A DNA stretch of 64,000 nucleotides from Coprococcus_C hominis (GTDB lineage Bacteria > Bacillota > Clostridia > Lachnospirales > Lachnospiraceae), in NCBI RefSeq assembly GCF_020687505.1, contig NZ_JAJEQT010000005.1; one strand, given 5' to 3'. Position numbers and translations under genes: made by a program. Every line of letters starts with the position of its first letter. Positions within the stretch are counted from its first letter, which is position 1. Below, piece after piece: positions 34,382 to 43,391 of this stretch. The notes below the pieces were generated by a model. That model had not been told where the DNA came from. It searched no databases and was given only the letters and a program-made list of their open reading frames with translations.

Positions 34382-34976
34382 ACCTATACCATACTTCAGC
34401 CTTCTACCGATTTTGATTTTCTTGATGAAAACTGCATGTATTACGATATTGAATTCCGTATAGTACGTATTCGCCTTGATAATGGAACCTAGATCTGTAT
34501 TGCCACCAATCTTTCAGAAGAAGAATTTCCTCTGGAAGAAATCAATAAACTTTACCGGATGCGCTGGAGCGTGGAAACAAGCTTCCGTGAACTCAAATAC
34601 ACCATCGCAGTAAACATATGCAAGGCATATCTCAAACACGGTGGTAACGAAACAGAGACCATGCTTCTCATACAAAAGTATCTGACACCTGTCAGGTACA
34701 ATCGAAAATATCCTATCCACCTCCGTCCAAAGAGAAATAGGGATTTCATGTATCGGGTTGCATAAATCTCGTTACCATTATACTGCATTATGAGGCAGAT
34801 ATGCAATCTGTCTTTTTGTCATACACAAAAAATGATTTGAACTCATCATACACCTGCTTTCTACGCATTAGTGCACCTAAAAAATACAGCATTTCTTAAC
34901 TGAACAGTATTTTCAATGCATGAACGCATATGATATACTGTTTTCATCATAAAAAACCTTATCTAAATGACATTGA
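34382..34976 (+). mobile_element. IS4-type transposase 3' fragment, right direct repeat
   Basis: The second copy of the C-terminal transposase fragment, in the same orientation as 23269-23736. The reading frame has an in-frame TAG (34490-34492, where the left copy has a Tyr codon), so it is a pseudogene. It ends RPKRNRDFMYRVA at 34765. The tail beyond the stop is 128 bp longer than in the left copy and runs into the complete HTH gene. The arrangement shows that this right-hand copy is closer to the original sequence and that the left is a truncated duplicate. Confidence 0.8.
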
Positions 34977-35165
34977 TTCATCAATACTAACTCCAAAATA
35001 TTTCGATAACTTGATTAACTTATCAATTGATGGTTCTGATTCTCCATTTTCCCATTTTGACACCGCTTTATCTGAAACGTCGACAAGTACACCCAACTGA
35101 TATTGAGACAGGCCTTTTCTCTCTCTTAGTGTACTGATAAAATTTCCAAAACTATAGTCTCTCAT
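34959..35165 (-). CDS. XRE-family HTH regulator
   Basis: A 68-residue single-domain Cro/CI-type DNA-binding protein: RERKGLSQYQLGVLVDVSDKAVSKWENGESEPSIDKL spans the helix-turn-helix, and SKYFGVSIDESM is the typical end. It is a short regulator of the kind found in mobile elements. It has an AGGA site and a good promoter (35193-35220) flanked by direct GTTCAT repeats that may be its own operator. The last codons are duplicated at 23707-23736 in the left IS block. Confidence 0.88.
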   Translation of the reverse strand: MRDYSFGNFISTLRERKGLSQYQLGVLVDVSDKAVSKWENGESEPSIDKLIKLSKYFGVSIDESMSFR

Positions 35166-35192
35166 ACTTATCCTCCGCTACTTGCTAATTAC

Positions 35193-35229
35193 ATTTTACA
35201 CCAAAATAGTTCATTTGCAATTTGTTCAT
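35193..35229 (-). promoter_or_regulatory. Promoter and possible operator of the XRE gene
   Basis: On the minus strand a TTGCAA -35 and TAAAAT -10 preceded by TG (extended -10) are 16 bases apart. ATGAAC occurs twice, 15 bases apart (plus-strand 35209-35214 and 35224-35229), flanking the -35 box, where a small repressor could act. Confidence 0.55.
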
Positions 35230-35432
35230 ATCGAATTAAAGTAGATTTTTGTTGTTCGAAGCAATTGCGATTCCGATTATCACGAAACTGCGTGACTATT
35301 CACTTTTATTTGATAACAAAAAAGAGAGCCACAGAGTGACTCCCCCAGTGCAGTCCGGAAACATACACCTCATTCAATACAGATAATATACAAGATTATT
35401 ATAAAAATGCAAGCACAATCAAATAATAGCCT
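35230..35432. other. Gap between XRE gene and DMT transporter
   Basis: About 200 bases without a gene. TCCCCCAGTG (35341-35350) is the inverted complement of CACTGGGGGA at 34364-34373. No terminator could be assigned confidently. Confidence 0.3.
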
Positions 35433-36344
35433 CTACTTTCGCATCTGCGGCACCTGTGCCAAGATCACTGCGGTGAACACAAGCACGCAGCCGACGATTT
35501 CCCGCGGTGCTAACACCTCATGCAATACGACGAATCCACCGAGCACTGCAAACACCGATTCCAGACTCATCACGATGGATGCAACTGCCGGATCTGCATA
35601 TTTCTGTCCTGCGATCTGAAGCGTATACGCGATACCGCTCGAGAAGATACCCGCATATAGGATTGGGAACCACGCGGCGGCAAGATCACTCCATGCCGGT
35701 TGTTCAAAGATTGCCATACAGATCAGAGATAACACACCGTTCGTAATAAACTGGATGCACGAGATCTTCACGCTGTCACAATCGTTAAAATGATCGACCG
35801 TCAGGATATGTCCGGTGAAGCAGACTGCGCACAGAAGCCCAAGCAGATCTCCAAAATACAGATTGTCGATACCGCCTGACATGCACAGCATGTACATACC
35901 ACCAAGGCAGACAAAAACTGCCACATAAACAATCTTATGTAATTTCTTCCCGAGTAATCCGGATACGATTGCAACCATAACCACATACGTTGCGGTGAGA
36001 AACCCCGATCTGCCGGAGCTGGCCACGCCTTCCGGATATGCCGCGATACCACTCTGTTGCAGATTCGTTGCGAAAAACAACACACAGCCACAGAGGATAC
36101 CACCGATCACGGTCCGTTTTATACTTTCTTTTTCGACCGGTTCTCCACTTACCTTTGCTTTCTGCTTCTTCATTCCCGTGCGAGCAAGAATCAATAGCGC
36201 AAGAAATGCCGCTCCAACTATGGAGCGGCTTCCGTTAAATGTAAATGTTCCAATCTGATCAGATGCTGTTGTCTGTGCTACGAACGTCGTTCCCCAGAAA
36301 AACGCGGCAAACAGCAACATAATACTTCCTTTTGTCTTTTTCAT
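35433..36344 (-). CDS. DMT-family (EamA) transporter
   Basis: A 303-residue protein of ten helices in two EamA repeats (GSIMLLFAAFFWGTTFVAQ in the first; DLLGLLCAVCFTGHIL and the conserved SLESVFAVLGGFVVLHE in the second). Family members export amino acids or metabolites. I start at the ATG at 36344, after the end of nhaC and an AGAGG site; the frame upstream overlaps nhaC. Next to ddh, export of lysine or a related metabolite is conceivable but unproven. Confidence 0.85.
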   Translation of the reverse strand: MKKTKGSIMLLFAAFFWGTTFVAQTTASDQIGTFTFNGSRSIVGAAFLALLILARTGMKKQKAKVSGEPVEKESIKRTVIGGILCGCVLFFATNLQQSGIAAYPEGVASSGRSGFLTATYVVMVAIVSGLLGKKLHKIVYVAVFVCLGGMYMLCMSGGIDNLYFGDLLGLLCAVCFTGHILTVDHFNDCDSVKISCIQFITNGVLSLICMAIFEQPAWSDLAAAWFPILYAGIFSSGIAYTLQIAGQKYADPAVASIVMSLESVFAVLGGFVVLHEVLAPREIVGCVLVFTAVILAQVPQMRK

Positions 36345-36354
36345 TTCAAGCCTC

Positions 36355-37932
36355 TTATTCTGCATCAATTGGATCTTTCTTTTTCTCAACTGTCTTGATC
36401 ACCTGCAACACAACATACAGTAAAATCAGGCCGATTACCAGCGGAATCACAGGACTCTTCATTACTCCCGGAAGTCCCTTGCTATTACCAAAGAATCCGG
36501 CAATAATGTAAGTGACGAACGATACAAGTGCGACTGTAATCGCATATGGAAGCTGTGTGCTTACATGATTGATGTGATTACACTGTGCACCTGCGGATGC
36601 CATAATTGTCGTATCCGAAATCGGGGAACAATGGTCTCCACATACGGCACCTGCCATACATGCAGAGATGGAAATGATCATCATCGTTGCGTTTGTTCCC
36701 TCGAATGCATTTACAACGATCGGAATCAGCATACCGAAGGTTCCCCATGAGGTTCCGGTTGCAAACGCAAGGAAGCATGCAATGATAAATACAAGTGCCG
36801 GCAGGAAACTAAGCAACGCATCCGGCGTACTCTTCACGAGCTCTGCCACAAATTCTTTTGCGCCAAGGCTGTCTGTCATCGCCTTCAATGTCCAGGCAAA
36901 TGTCAGAATTAAAATTGCAGGAACCATCGCTTTAAATCCTTCCGGAATACAAGACATGGATTCGCTGAATTTCAATACGCGGCGGAACATATAATAGATA
37001 ATCGTAATCACAAGTGCAAAGAAGCTGCCATACATCAATCCAACCGATGCATCACTGCCCGAAAATGCTTCTACAAATCCAACGCCTGAGAAAAATCCAC
37101 CACTGTAAATCATGCCGATGACACAGGCTGTAATCAGAACGATCATTGGGAATACAAGGTCAATCACTTTCCCCTTTGTCTCAACGACTTCATTTTCCGC
37201 GTTTGCATATGGACGGTCCGGTGTCGTGTAGATATCGCCCTTCAAAGCGTTCTTCTCATGCGTCCGCATCGGACCATAATCAATCTTTCTAACGATCAAA
37301 ACAATCATAAATATAATCGTGAAAAGCGCATAATAGTTATACGGAATTGCACGGATAAAGATGGAGAATCCGTCCTCTCCCTCTACGAATCCGGCTACTG
37401 CTGCTGCCCATGATGAAATCGGAGCAATGATACAGACCGGAGCTGCTGTCGCATCAATGATATACGAAAGCTTCGCACGCGATACCTGATGCTTGTCTGT
37501 CACAGGACGCATCACGCTTCCAACTGTCAGACAGTTAAAATAATCATCAATAAAGATCAAAACACCGAGCGCAACTGACGCTAACTGTGCGCCAATCCGC
37601 GTCTTGATATGGGCGCTTGCCCATCGTCCGAACGCTGCCGAACCACCGGCTTTGTTCATCATACAGACCATAACACCGAGTATTACAAGAAATACCAGAA
37701 TACCCATGTTATATGAATTGGTCAGCACGCGGACGATTCCGTCTTTGAATACATGGTTTACGGTTGCTTCAAATCTGAAGTTGGACCAGAACAGTCCACC
37801 GATCACAATTCCTAAAAAGAGTGAACTGTAAACCTCCTTTGTAATGAGTGCCAGCACGATTGCCACGACCGGCGGGATTAATGCCCAGAATGTTGCGTAC
37901 ATCTGTGGCACGTAATTTGCGATTTCTTCCAT
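36355..37932 (-). CDS. NhaC-family Na+/H+ antiporter
   Basis: A 525-residue polytopic antiporter of the NhaC family. Helix-rich sequence begins with ALIPPVVAIVLALITKEVYSSLFLG. The conserved FIDDYFNCLTVGSVMRPVTD and APISSWAAAVAGFVEG segments and the C-terminal GDHCSPISDTTIMASAGAQC motif are present. It probably exchanges Na+ for H+; some relatives exchange malate, lactate or amino acids. It lies between ddh upstream and the DMT gene downstream on the same strand. Confidence 0.9.
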   Translation of the reverse strand: MEEIANYVPQMYATFWALIPPVVAIVLALITKEVYSSLFLGIVIGGLFWSNFRFEATVNHVFKDGIVRVLTNSYNMGILVFLVILGVMVCMMNKAGGSAAFGRWASAHIKTRIGAQLASVALGVLIFIDDYFNCLTVGSVMRPVTDKHQVSRAKLSYIIDATAAPVCIIAPISSWAAAVAGFVEGEDGFSIFIRAIPYNYYALFTIIFMIVLIVRKIDYGPMRTHEKNALKGDIYTTPDRPYANAENEVVETKGKVIDLVFPMIVLITACVIGMIYSGGFFSGVGFVEAFSGSDASVGLMYGSFFALVITIIYYMFRRVLKFSESMSCIPEGFKAMVPAILILTFAWTLKAMTDSLGAKEFVAELVKSTPDALLSFLPALVFIIACFLAFATGTSWGTFGMLIPIVVNAFEGTNATMMIISISACMAGAVCGDHCSPISDTTIMASAGAQCNHINHVSTQLPYAITVALVSFVTYIIAGFFGNSKGLPGVMKSPVIPLVIGLILLYVVLQVIKTVEKKKDPIDAE

Positions 37933-38009
37933 CTTCTCTCTTCTCTCCTCGTTTTCTTTCTTATTGTCTGCCGCCCATATTCAGTCGGCGACATGGTATC
38001 TGGTGCATC

Positions 38010-38993
38010 TTACAGCATGGATGCACGAAGCTCTTCCCCTGTTTTATTCACAAGGTAAGCCGGTGCAATATCAAATACGGTCTTGCAACCGCTTGCTCCC
38101 TCATTTGCAAGTCTGTGAGCCGCTCTTGCATAAGCAATCAGTACGCTGGATGTAAACTCAGGGTTTGAATCAAGCTTCAGGCTGTACTCGATGATATGCT
38201 TGTTCTCCTTGTTCCAGCCGGTCACACCGCTGCGGAGTACAAATCCACCATGTGGAATTCCGCTGTGGTTTGCCTTCAGCTCTTCTTCCGAAATGAAGTG
38301 AACCGTTGTATCGTAATCTGCGAAATAGTTCGGCATTGTCTTGATTTCTTCCTCAACTTTTGCCGCATCTGCGCCCTCTTCAAGCACTACGAAGCACTCT
38401 CTTGTATGCTTCTGTCTTGTTGTAAGCGCCGGATTCTCGCCGTTACGAACTGCCTCAAGTGCGGATTCTACGGGAATCGTATACTGCTTGGCATCCTTGA
38501 CACCTGCGATACGACGGATGGCATCGGAATGTCCCTGACTGACACCCTTGCCCCAGAATGTATAATCATTTCCCTCCGGAAGCAATGCATTTCCGTACAG
38601 ACGGTTGAGTGAGAACATGCCCGGATCCCAGCCAACGGAGATAATTCCGATATGTCCGCTTGCTTTTGCACTTGAGTCCACATTCGCAAAATGCTCCGGG
38701 ATTCTTGCATGTGTATCAAAGCTGTCGATCACGTTGAAATATTTTGCACATTCCGGTGTCTGCTCCGGAAGATCGGTTGCGCTTCCGCCGCACAGAATCA
38801 TAACATCGATTTTATCCTTCCAGTCTGCCATGTCCTTTACGTTGCACACCTTGGCTGTCTGGTTCTTAATAACCAATTCATCAGGATTTCTTCTTGTGAA
38901 TACGGCAACGAGTTCCATATCATCGTTCTGGTTGATGGCTGCTTCTACGCCGCGGCCGAGATTTCCGTATCCGTAAATTCCGATTCTCGTCAT
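38010..38993 (-). CDS. ddh: meso-Diaminopimelate D-dehydrogenase
   Basis: A 327-residue NADPH-dependent enzyme making meso-DAP directly from tetrahydrodipicolinate for lysine and peptidoglycan. The N-terminal nucleotide-binding fold opens IGIYGYGNLGRGVEAA. CGGSATDLPEQTPECAKYFN, SVGWDPGMFSLNRLYG and GKGVSQGHSDAIRRI are family blocks, as is SNPEFTSSVLIAYARAA near the C-terminus. Length is typical. AGGAGG precedes the ATG. The structured element copy 2 lies about 30-210 bases upstream. Confidence 0.96.
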   Translation of the reverse strand: MTRIGIYGYGNLGRGVEAAINQNDDMELVAVFTRRNPDELVIKNQTAKVCNVKDMADWKDKIDVMILCGGSATDLPEQTPECAKYFNVIDSFDTHARIPEHFANVDSSAKASGHIGIISVGWDPGMFSLNRLYGNALLPEGNDYTFWGKGVSQGHSDAIRRIAGVKDAKQYTIPVESALEAVRNGENPALTTRQKHTRECFVVLEEGADAAKVEEEIKTMPNYFADYDTTVHFISEEELKANHSGIPHGGFVLRSGVTGWNKENKHIIEYSLKLDSNPEFTSSVLIAYARAAHRLANEGASGCKTVFDIAPAYLVNKTGEELRASML

Positions 38994-39021
38994 TTTGTTT
39001 TCCTCCTTATTCTATCTCCCT

Positions 39022-39207
39022 GCATGAGAACTTCTACTCTTTCTCCGAGTTATTCTGGATTTTCATTCTACGCAGACGCGCTCTCGCTCACTTCCGCACA
39101 TAGCAGACACTAAACTCACTGCGTTCGTTAAGTGCTGATGTGCTCCAATGGTCTGCTTTAGAATTGAAAATCCAGAACAACTCGAATCTACATATAGCCT
39201 CTCATGC
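39022..39207. repeat. Structured intergenic element, copy 2
   Basis: The arms from CCGAGTT (39045) and up to CAACTCG (right side, ending about 39184) pair over about 25 positions with one mismatch and one bulge, with a sequence unrelated to the arms of copy 1. Inside, GCAGAC pairs with GTCTGC, CACAT with ATGTG, CAG with CTG and CACT with AGTG. The core words GCAGACGCGCTCTCGCTCACTTCC and CCAATGGTCTGCTT are shared with copies 1 and 3. An outer GCATGAGA (39022-39029) pairs with TCTCATGC (39200-39207). The conserved AATCTACATAT lies on the right flank, as in copy 3. It lies between the LTA-synthase-like gene and ddh. Confidence 0.85.
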
Positions 39208-39317
39208 CCGAAGGTTGAATCAAATTAAAAATTTACAATCGAATCCACTTTAGCATACTTCGTTGCTTTTCACAACAAAATTTCGCCACATCGTACTTTT
39301 TTGTATGTTTTTCGGGG

Positions 39318-41414
39318 TTATTCTTTGTTTGGTTGTTCGGTTGATGTGGTGGTGCTTGTTGTGGTGTTTGTTGATTTCCTGCCGTACACATAGCCGTAGA
39401 AATCGGTATTGATGATTTCATCGGACATATAAAGTTTTGTTTCGACTTCCTTGATCTTATCGTCGATGTAGGATTGTGAAACTGTTTTTTCATCCACGTA
39501 GTAGGTCACTTCTCCGGTCTTCGTGTTATAGCCGATCTTGTCTGTCTTGAAGCTGTGGTCGGCGAAGATGACAAGTTCTTCCGAATCGGATAAGATATCG
39601 TGTCCTGCGAGGATGCGGGAATCGTATGTCACGCCAAGCAGATTGAGAACGGTTGGAAGAACATCCACACTCGCACAGAGCTTCTTGACATGAACCGGTT
39701 CTCCCATCGATGCAGACCAGATGCCAAGGCAGGAATGATGTTTTTCAAATGCATCATCGGATACATTCTTGCCTGCAAGCGCATCGTAGCCGCTGTCTGT
39801 CAGTCCATATGGATAATGGTCCGGTGTCACGATGAACACGGTCTTCTCCAGCTTTCCGGCTTCATCCAGCTTGTCGATCAGATCCTCTAATGCTTTATCA
39901 AGCTCCATCTGTGCCGCAATATACGCCACCGCGTCTTCCGGCAAGTCCATTCCTTCTGTGCATTTTTCTGCTTCCTCACGGTTCTTCAGGCACATGGCAT
40001 TGTAATCGTAATTATATGGAAGATGCCCACTGAATGTCATAAAATACATCAGAAACGGTTCTTCGTTAATAAACTCCTTGTATACTGCCTCGATCGTATC
40101 ATAATCGGAATATGTCACATAGCTTGGGATATCCAGACCATAATCGATTGCCTTGAAATCATATCCCATATTCGCATGTGTCTCACTCCGGTTATAATAA
40201 TAGAAGTCAAAGTCGTGGTATGCTTTGCTTGTGTAGCCTTTCTCATTCAATGCATTGCCAAGTGCATACGGCTGATATGTATCTGCTGACTTATAAAAGC
40301 TCCACTCTGAGGAACACGGATACTGTCCCAGACAGTCTACAAATTCTCCGTCAATCGTACTGTGATACCAGATCGGATTATAGTAATTTTCAAATACAAA
40401 GCCGTCATTCATGATCTTATAAAGCGTCGGTGTGCAGTTCTCGTAGATACCGTATTTGCACAGGCTCTCCGCGGTAATGCAGACAACATTATACCCTTCG
40501 AACATACCCGTATATTCGTTCTGCATGGTCGGTGTCTGCTGCGCGCAATAAGCGGACAGATTCTTCAACTGCTCATCCTCGGCTGCCTGATACAGCTTCT
40601 TAAAATCAACTGCCGGATCAACCTGTTCCACATACGCAGGTGCTGCATCCGTATCGGTTGCCGTAGCTTCCATTGCATCACTTTCGGTTGCCGTCACATC
40701 ATCTGGCTGCATATCTGTATCATCCAAAGTGAATGTCACATTTTTCTTTCCCCCGGTGAGCATCGTCTGCGCATCCCGCACGGTCGTCACACATACGCCG
40801 AGCTTGTTCATCGAAAGCTCCAGCACATACTGGTTGTGGAACAACTGATACGGCGAATACATCGCGCGTCCCTGCACATTCAGCAGAAGGATGGAAATGG
40901 CGCACAGACAAACCGCACTTGCCACACTTATAAGCCTTATTTTCATCTTCGGTCTGTCAAACTTTATCAGAAATACACGCAGCAAAACAAGTGCGATCAC
41001 CGGCAACATAAACAGCAACATCCATCCAACATTCTGGCGAATCTTCTCGAACATCACGACCTTGAAATCCATCGCGTTCCCGGCCCCGCCGACAGACACC
41101 AGACTTAAGAATGTCCCAAATATCCGGAAATAGATGAGCTGCACGATATCATACACGCAGAATGCCGTAAGACCGACATACGCGATGATCTCATTTCCGA
41201 TGCGCGGCAGCCATACAGTGAGTGCCGCTAAGAAAAGCCCCAACGTGGCACCGAACAAAATCGGATAGATGCTCGTGCTTTCGAGTTTATGGTAAATCGC
41301 CAGATGAAACAACACTTCCAGATAGATGCCCGCGCCCGCAAAAAACGGGATGCGCCAATATGAAAATGCACGCTTCTCCTTCTTTAATTTTATTGTCTGT
41401 ATCTGATCTTTCAT
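39318..41414 (-). CDS. LTA-synthase-family sulfatase
   Basis: A 698-residue membrane-anchored phosphoglycerol transferase-like protein. Five N-terminal helices (residues ~18-190) precede a low-complexity Asp/Thr/Ala-rich linker (~228-265) and the extracellular sulfatase-fold domain from ~300. The probable catalytic Thr is in YHSTIDGEF. NVVCITAESLCKYG, YFMTFSGHLPYNYDY and FIVTPDHYPYG carry metal-binding positions of the family. A Thr/Ser-rich tail (NTTTSTTTSTEQ) ends the protein. It would polymerise or add glycerol-phosphate to a lipid anchor outside the membrane. The exact polymer is unknown. Confidence 0.88.
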   Translation of the reverse strand: MKDQIQTIKLKKEKRAFSYWRIPFFAGAGIYLEVLFHLAIYHKLESTSIYPILFGATLGLFLAALTVWLPRIGNEIIAYVGLTAFCVYDIVQLIYFRIFGTFLSLVSVGGAGNAMDFKVVMFEKIRQNVGWMLLFMLPVIALVLLRVFLIKFDRPKMKIRLISVASAVCLCAISILLLNVQGRAMYSPYQLFHNQYVLELSMNKLGVCVTTVRDAQTMLTGGKKNVTFTLDDTDMQPDDVTATESDAMEATATDTDAAPAYVEQVDPAVDFKKLYQAAEDEQLKNLSAYCAQQTPTMQNEYTGMFEGYNVVCITAESLCKYGIYENCTPTLYKIMNDGFVFENYYNPIWYHSTIDGEFVDCLGQYPCSSEWSFYKSADTYQPYALGNALNEKGYTSKAYHDFDFYYYNRSETHANMGYDFKAIDYGLDIPSYVTYSDYDTIEAVYKEFINEEPFLMYFMTFSGHLPYNYDYNAMCLKNREEAEKCTEGMDLPEDAVAYIAAQMELDKALEDLIDKLDEAGKLEKTVFIVTPDHYPYGLTDSGYDALAGKNVSDDAFEKHHSCLGIWSASMGEPVHVKKLCASVDVLPTVLNLLGVTYDSRILAGHDILSDSEELVIFADHSFKTDKIGYNTKTGEVTYYVDEKTVSQSYIDDKIKEVETKLYMSDEIINTDFYGYVYGRKSTNTTTSTTTSTEQPNKE

Positions 41415-41477
41415 TGTAATCCTCCAAATCTCGCATACGCGCTATCAATCGCGCATTTTATTATATATGATTTTTCC

Positions 41478-41506
41478 TTGTTTTTCACTATCTTTTATTT
41501 TATAAT
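41478..41506 (+). promoter_or_regulatory. Predicted sigma-A promoter of the methyltransferase gene
   Basis: TTGTTT (41478-41483) and a perfect TATAAT (41501-41506) are separated by 17 bases, followed by AAGGAGG and the ATG at 41544. Confidence 0.7.
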
Positions 41507-41543
41507 TTAATGTCAGTGTTTACGAAAAATAAGGAGGTACCCT

Positions 41544-42344
41544 ATGGCTGAAGCATATTCAAATTTTGCTGCTGTCTACGATGCGCTCATGGACAACATT
41601 CCCTATGACGCATGGGCAGACTATCTGCACGGCCTGCTTGTGGAATATGATATTGCAAGCGGCATTCTGGCAGAGCTTGGCTGTGGAACCGGAAATATAA
41701 CCGAGCGTATGGCAGATTTCGGATACGACATGATCGGTATCGACAACTCCCCTGCCATGCTGGATATTGCAAACGAAAAGCGGGAACAAAATCATTCTTC
41801 ATCGCTCTACCTGTGTCAGGACATGCGCGAGTTTGAGTTATACGGAACCGTTGCAGCCATCGTAAGTCTCTGCGACAGCGTCAATTATATTACCGAACCG
41901 GAAGAGCTTACGCATGTATTCTCGCTCGTCAATAACTACCTTGATCCGGACGGACTTTTCATCTTCGACTTCCATACGGAGCATTATTACCGGGATGTCG
42001 TAGCCGAAGCGACAATTGCCGAGGATCGGGATGATATCAGCTTTATCTGGGATAATTATTATGATGAAGAGGAAGCAATTAATGAACTCGCTTTAAGCCT
42101 GTTCGTAAAGGAACCTTCGGATTCCGATGCCGATGATAACCTGTTCCGCAAATATGAGGAATTGCATGTACAAAAAGGGTACACACTAAAGCAGATGAAA
42201 CAGATGGTAGCTGATTCCGGTCTTACCCTGCTTGCGGCCTATGATGCATTTACACATGAGCCGGCGGACGAGGAATGTGAACGTATTTATATCATCGCGA
42301 AAGAAACACGAAACAAGAATTCAAAGAAACAATATATACAGTAA
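41544..42344 (+). CDS. Class I SAM-dependent methyltransferase
   Basis: A 266-residue methyltransferase with the SAM-binding motif LAELGCGTGNITERMA, the acidic strand MIGIDNSPAML, then CQDMREFEL and the post-motif AIVSLCDSVNYI. It is similar to unassigned Firmicutes methyltransferases of the YqeM type; the substrate is not known. AAGGAGG precedes the ATG. It begins a plus-strand group with hslO and a PHP-domain gene. Confidence 0.85.
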   Translation: MAEAYSNFAAVYDALMDNIPYDAWADYLHGLLVEYDIASGILAELGCGTGNITERMADFGYDMIGIDNSPAMLDIANEKREQNHSSSLYLCQDMREFELYGTVAAIVSLCDSVNYITEPEELTHVFSLVNNYLDPDGLFIFDFHTEHYYRDVVAEATIAEDRDDISFIWDNYYDEEEAINELALSLFVKEPSDSDADDNLFRKYEELHVQKGYTLKQMKQMVADSGLTLLAAYDAFTHEPADEECERIYIIAKETRNKNSKKQYIQ

Positions 42345-42432
42345 TTTTGTATACCACTGCATCAATCATAAATAACAACACATGCAAGTATATATACAAA
42401 ATCCAAACACTCATTTTAAGGAGGATACATTT

Positions 42433-43290
42433 ATGGCAGATACAATGATTCGTGGCATGGCAGCGAACAAGCAGGTTCGTTTCTTCGCCTGCAACTCTAC
42501 CGATACTGTGGAAAAAGCAAGAATTACACATCATACCAGTCCGGTTGTTACGAACGCACTCGGCAGACTGTTGACCGGAGGCGTGCTGATGGGCGCCATG
42601 TGTAAAAATGATACCGACAAATTAACACTCCGTATCCAGTGTCAGGGACCGATCTCCGGTATGCTTGTCACTGCCGATGCAAACGGACATGTCAAGGGAT
42701 ATGTCAGCGAACCGGAGGTTATGCTTCCTGCAAACGATGTCGCAAAGGCTGTGGACCTCGGTGTCTTAAGCGTCATCAAGGATATCGGTCTGAAGGAGCC
42801 GTATGTCGGCGACACCCATCTGGTAAGCGGCGAGATTGCAGAGGATCTGACCTACTATTTTGCAACAAGTGACCAGATTCCAAGCTCTGTGGCTCTGGGC
42901 GTGTTGTTCAACGACGATACATCCGTAGCGAATGCCGGTGGATTTATCATCCAGCTGATGCCATTTGCAGAGGACGCATTGATTGACGAGCTGGAGAAAC
43001 GGCTGAAAGGATTTTCTTTCACTGCTCTTCTCAAGCAGGGCATGTCTGTGGAAGCTATCATACGAAAATTGTTTGAAGGCTATGATGTCGAGCTGACCGA
43101 TTCCATGCCTTGTGCGTATGTCTGTGATTGCAGCAAGGAGCGTGTCGAGCAGGCAGTTATCAGTCTTGGCAGAAAAGAGCTTGGCGCTATGATTGCTGAC
43201 AACAAGCCAATTGAAGTTGTGTGCGACTTCTGTCACACGAAATATACATTCTCACCGGATGAGCTGTTGAATATTCTGAAGAATAAATAA
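42433..43290 (+). CDS. hslO: Hsp33 redox-regulated chaperone
   Basis: A 285-residue Hsp33 holdase that is activated by oxidative stress when its zinc is released. The C-terminal zinc switch is present as CDC ... CDFCHTKYTF, four cysteines in the CxC/CxxC arrangement. Family blocks HHTSPVVTNALGRLLTGGVLMG and AEDLTYYFATSDQIPSSVALG are clear. I start at the ATG at 42433 because AAGGAGG lies nine bases upstream; the ATG at 42382 has no site. Confidence 0.96.
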   Translation: MADTMIRGMAANKQVRFFACNSTDTVEKARITHHTSPVVTNALGRLLTGGVLMGAMCKNDTDKLTLRIQCQGPISGMLVTADANGHVKGYVSEPEVMLPANDVAKAVDLGVLSVIKDIGLKEPYVGDTHLVSGEIAEDLTYYFATSDQIPSSVALGVLFNDDTSVANAGGFIIQLMPFAEDALIDELEKRLKGFSFTALLKQGMSVEAIIRKLFEGYDVELTDSMPCAYVCDCSKERVEQAVISLGRKELGAMIADNKPIEVVCDFCHTKYTFSPDELLNILKNK

Positions 43291-43391
43291 TCCGCTTATC
43301 CGATATAGTTTTGCATCACCTAAACAAAACAGATGGTACAAGCTGTGATATAAAATAATACATCAAACACGATCACAAGGAGGTTGGTAAT

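Noticed and set aside
39045..39195. Lysine riboswitch before ddh
   Set aside because: The position would suit one, but the sequence matches the three-copy element present before or after unrelated genes, and the lysine-riboswitch core is not visible.
40362..41108. 248-codon plus-strand ORF
   Set aside because: Antisense to the LTA-synthase-like gene; low-quality composition and no start site.
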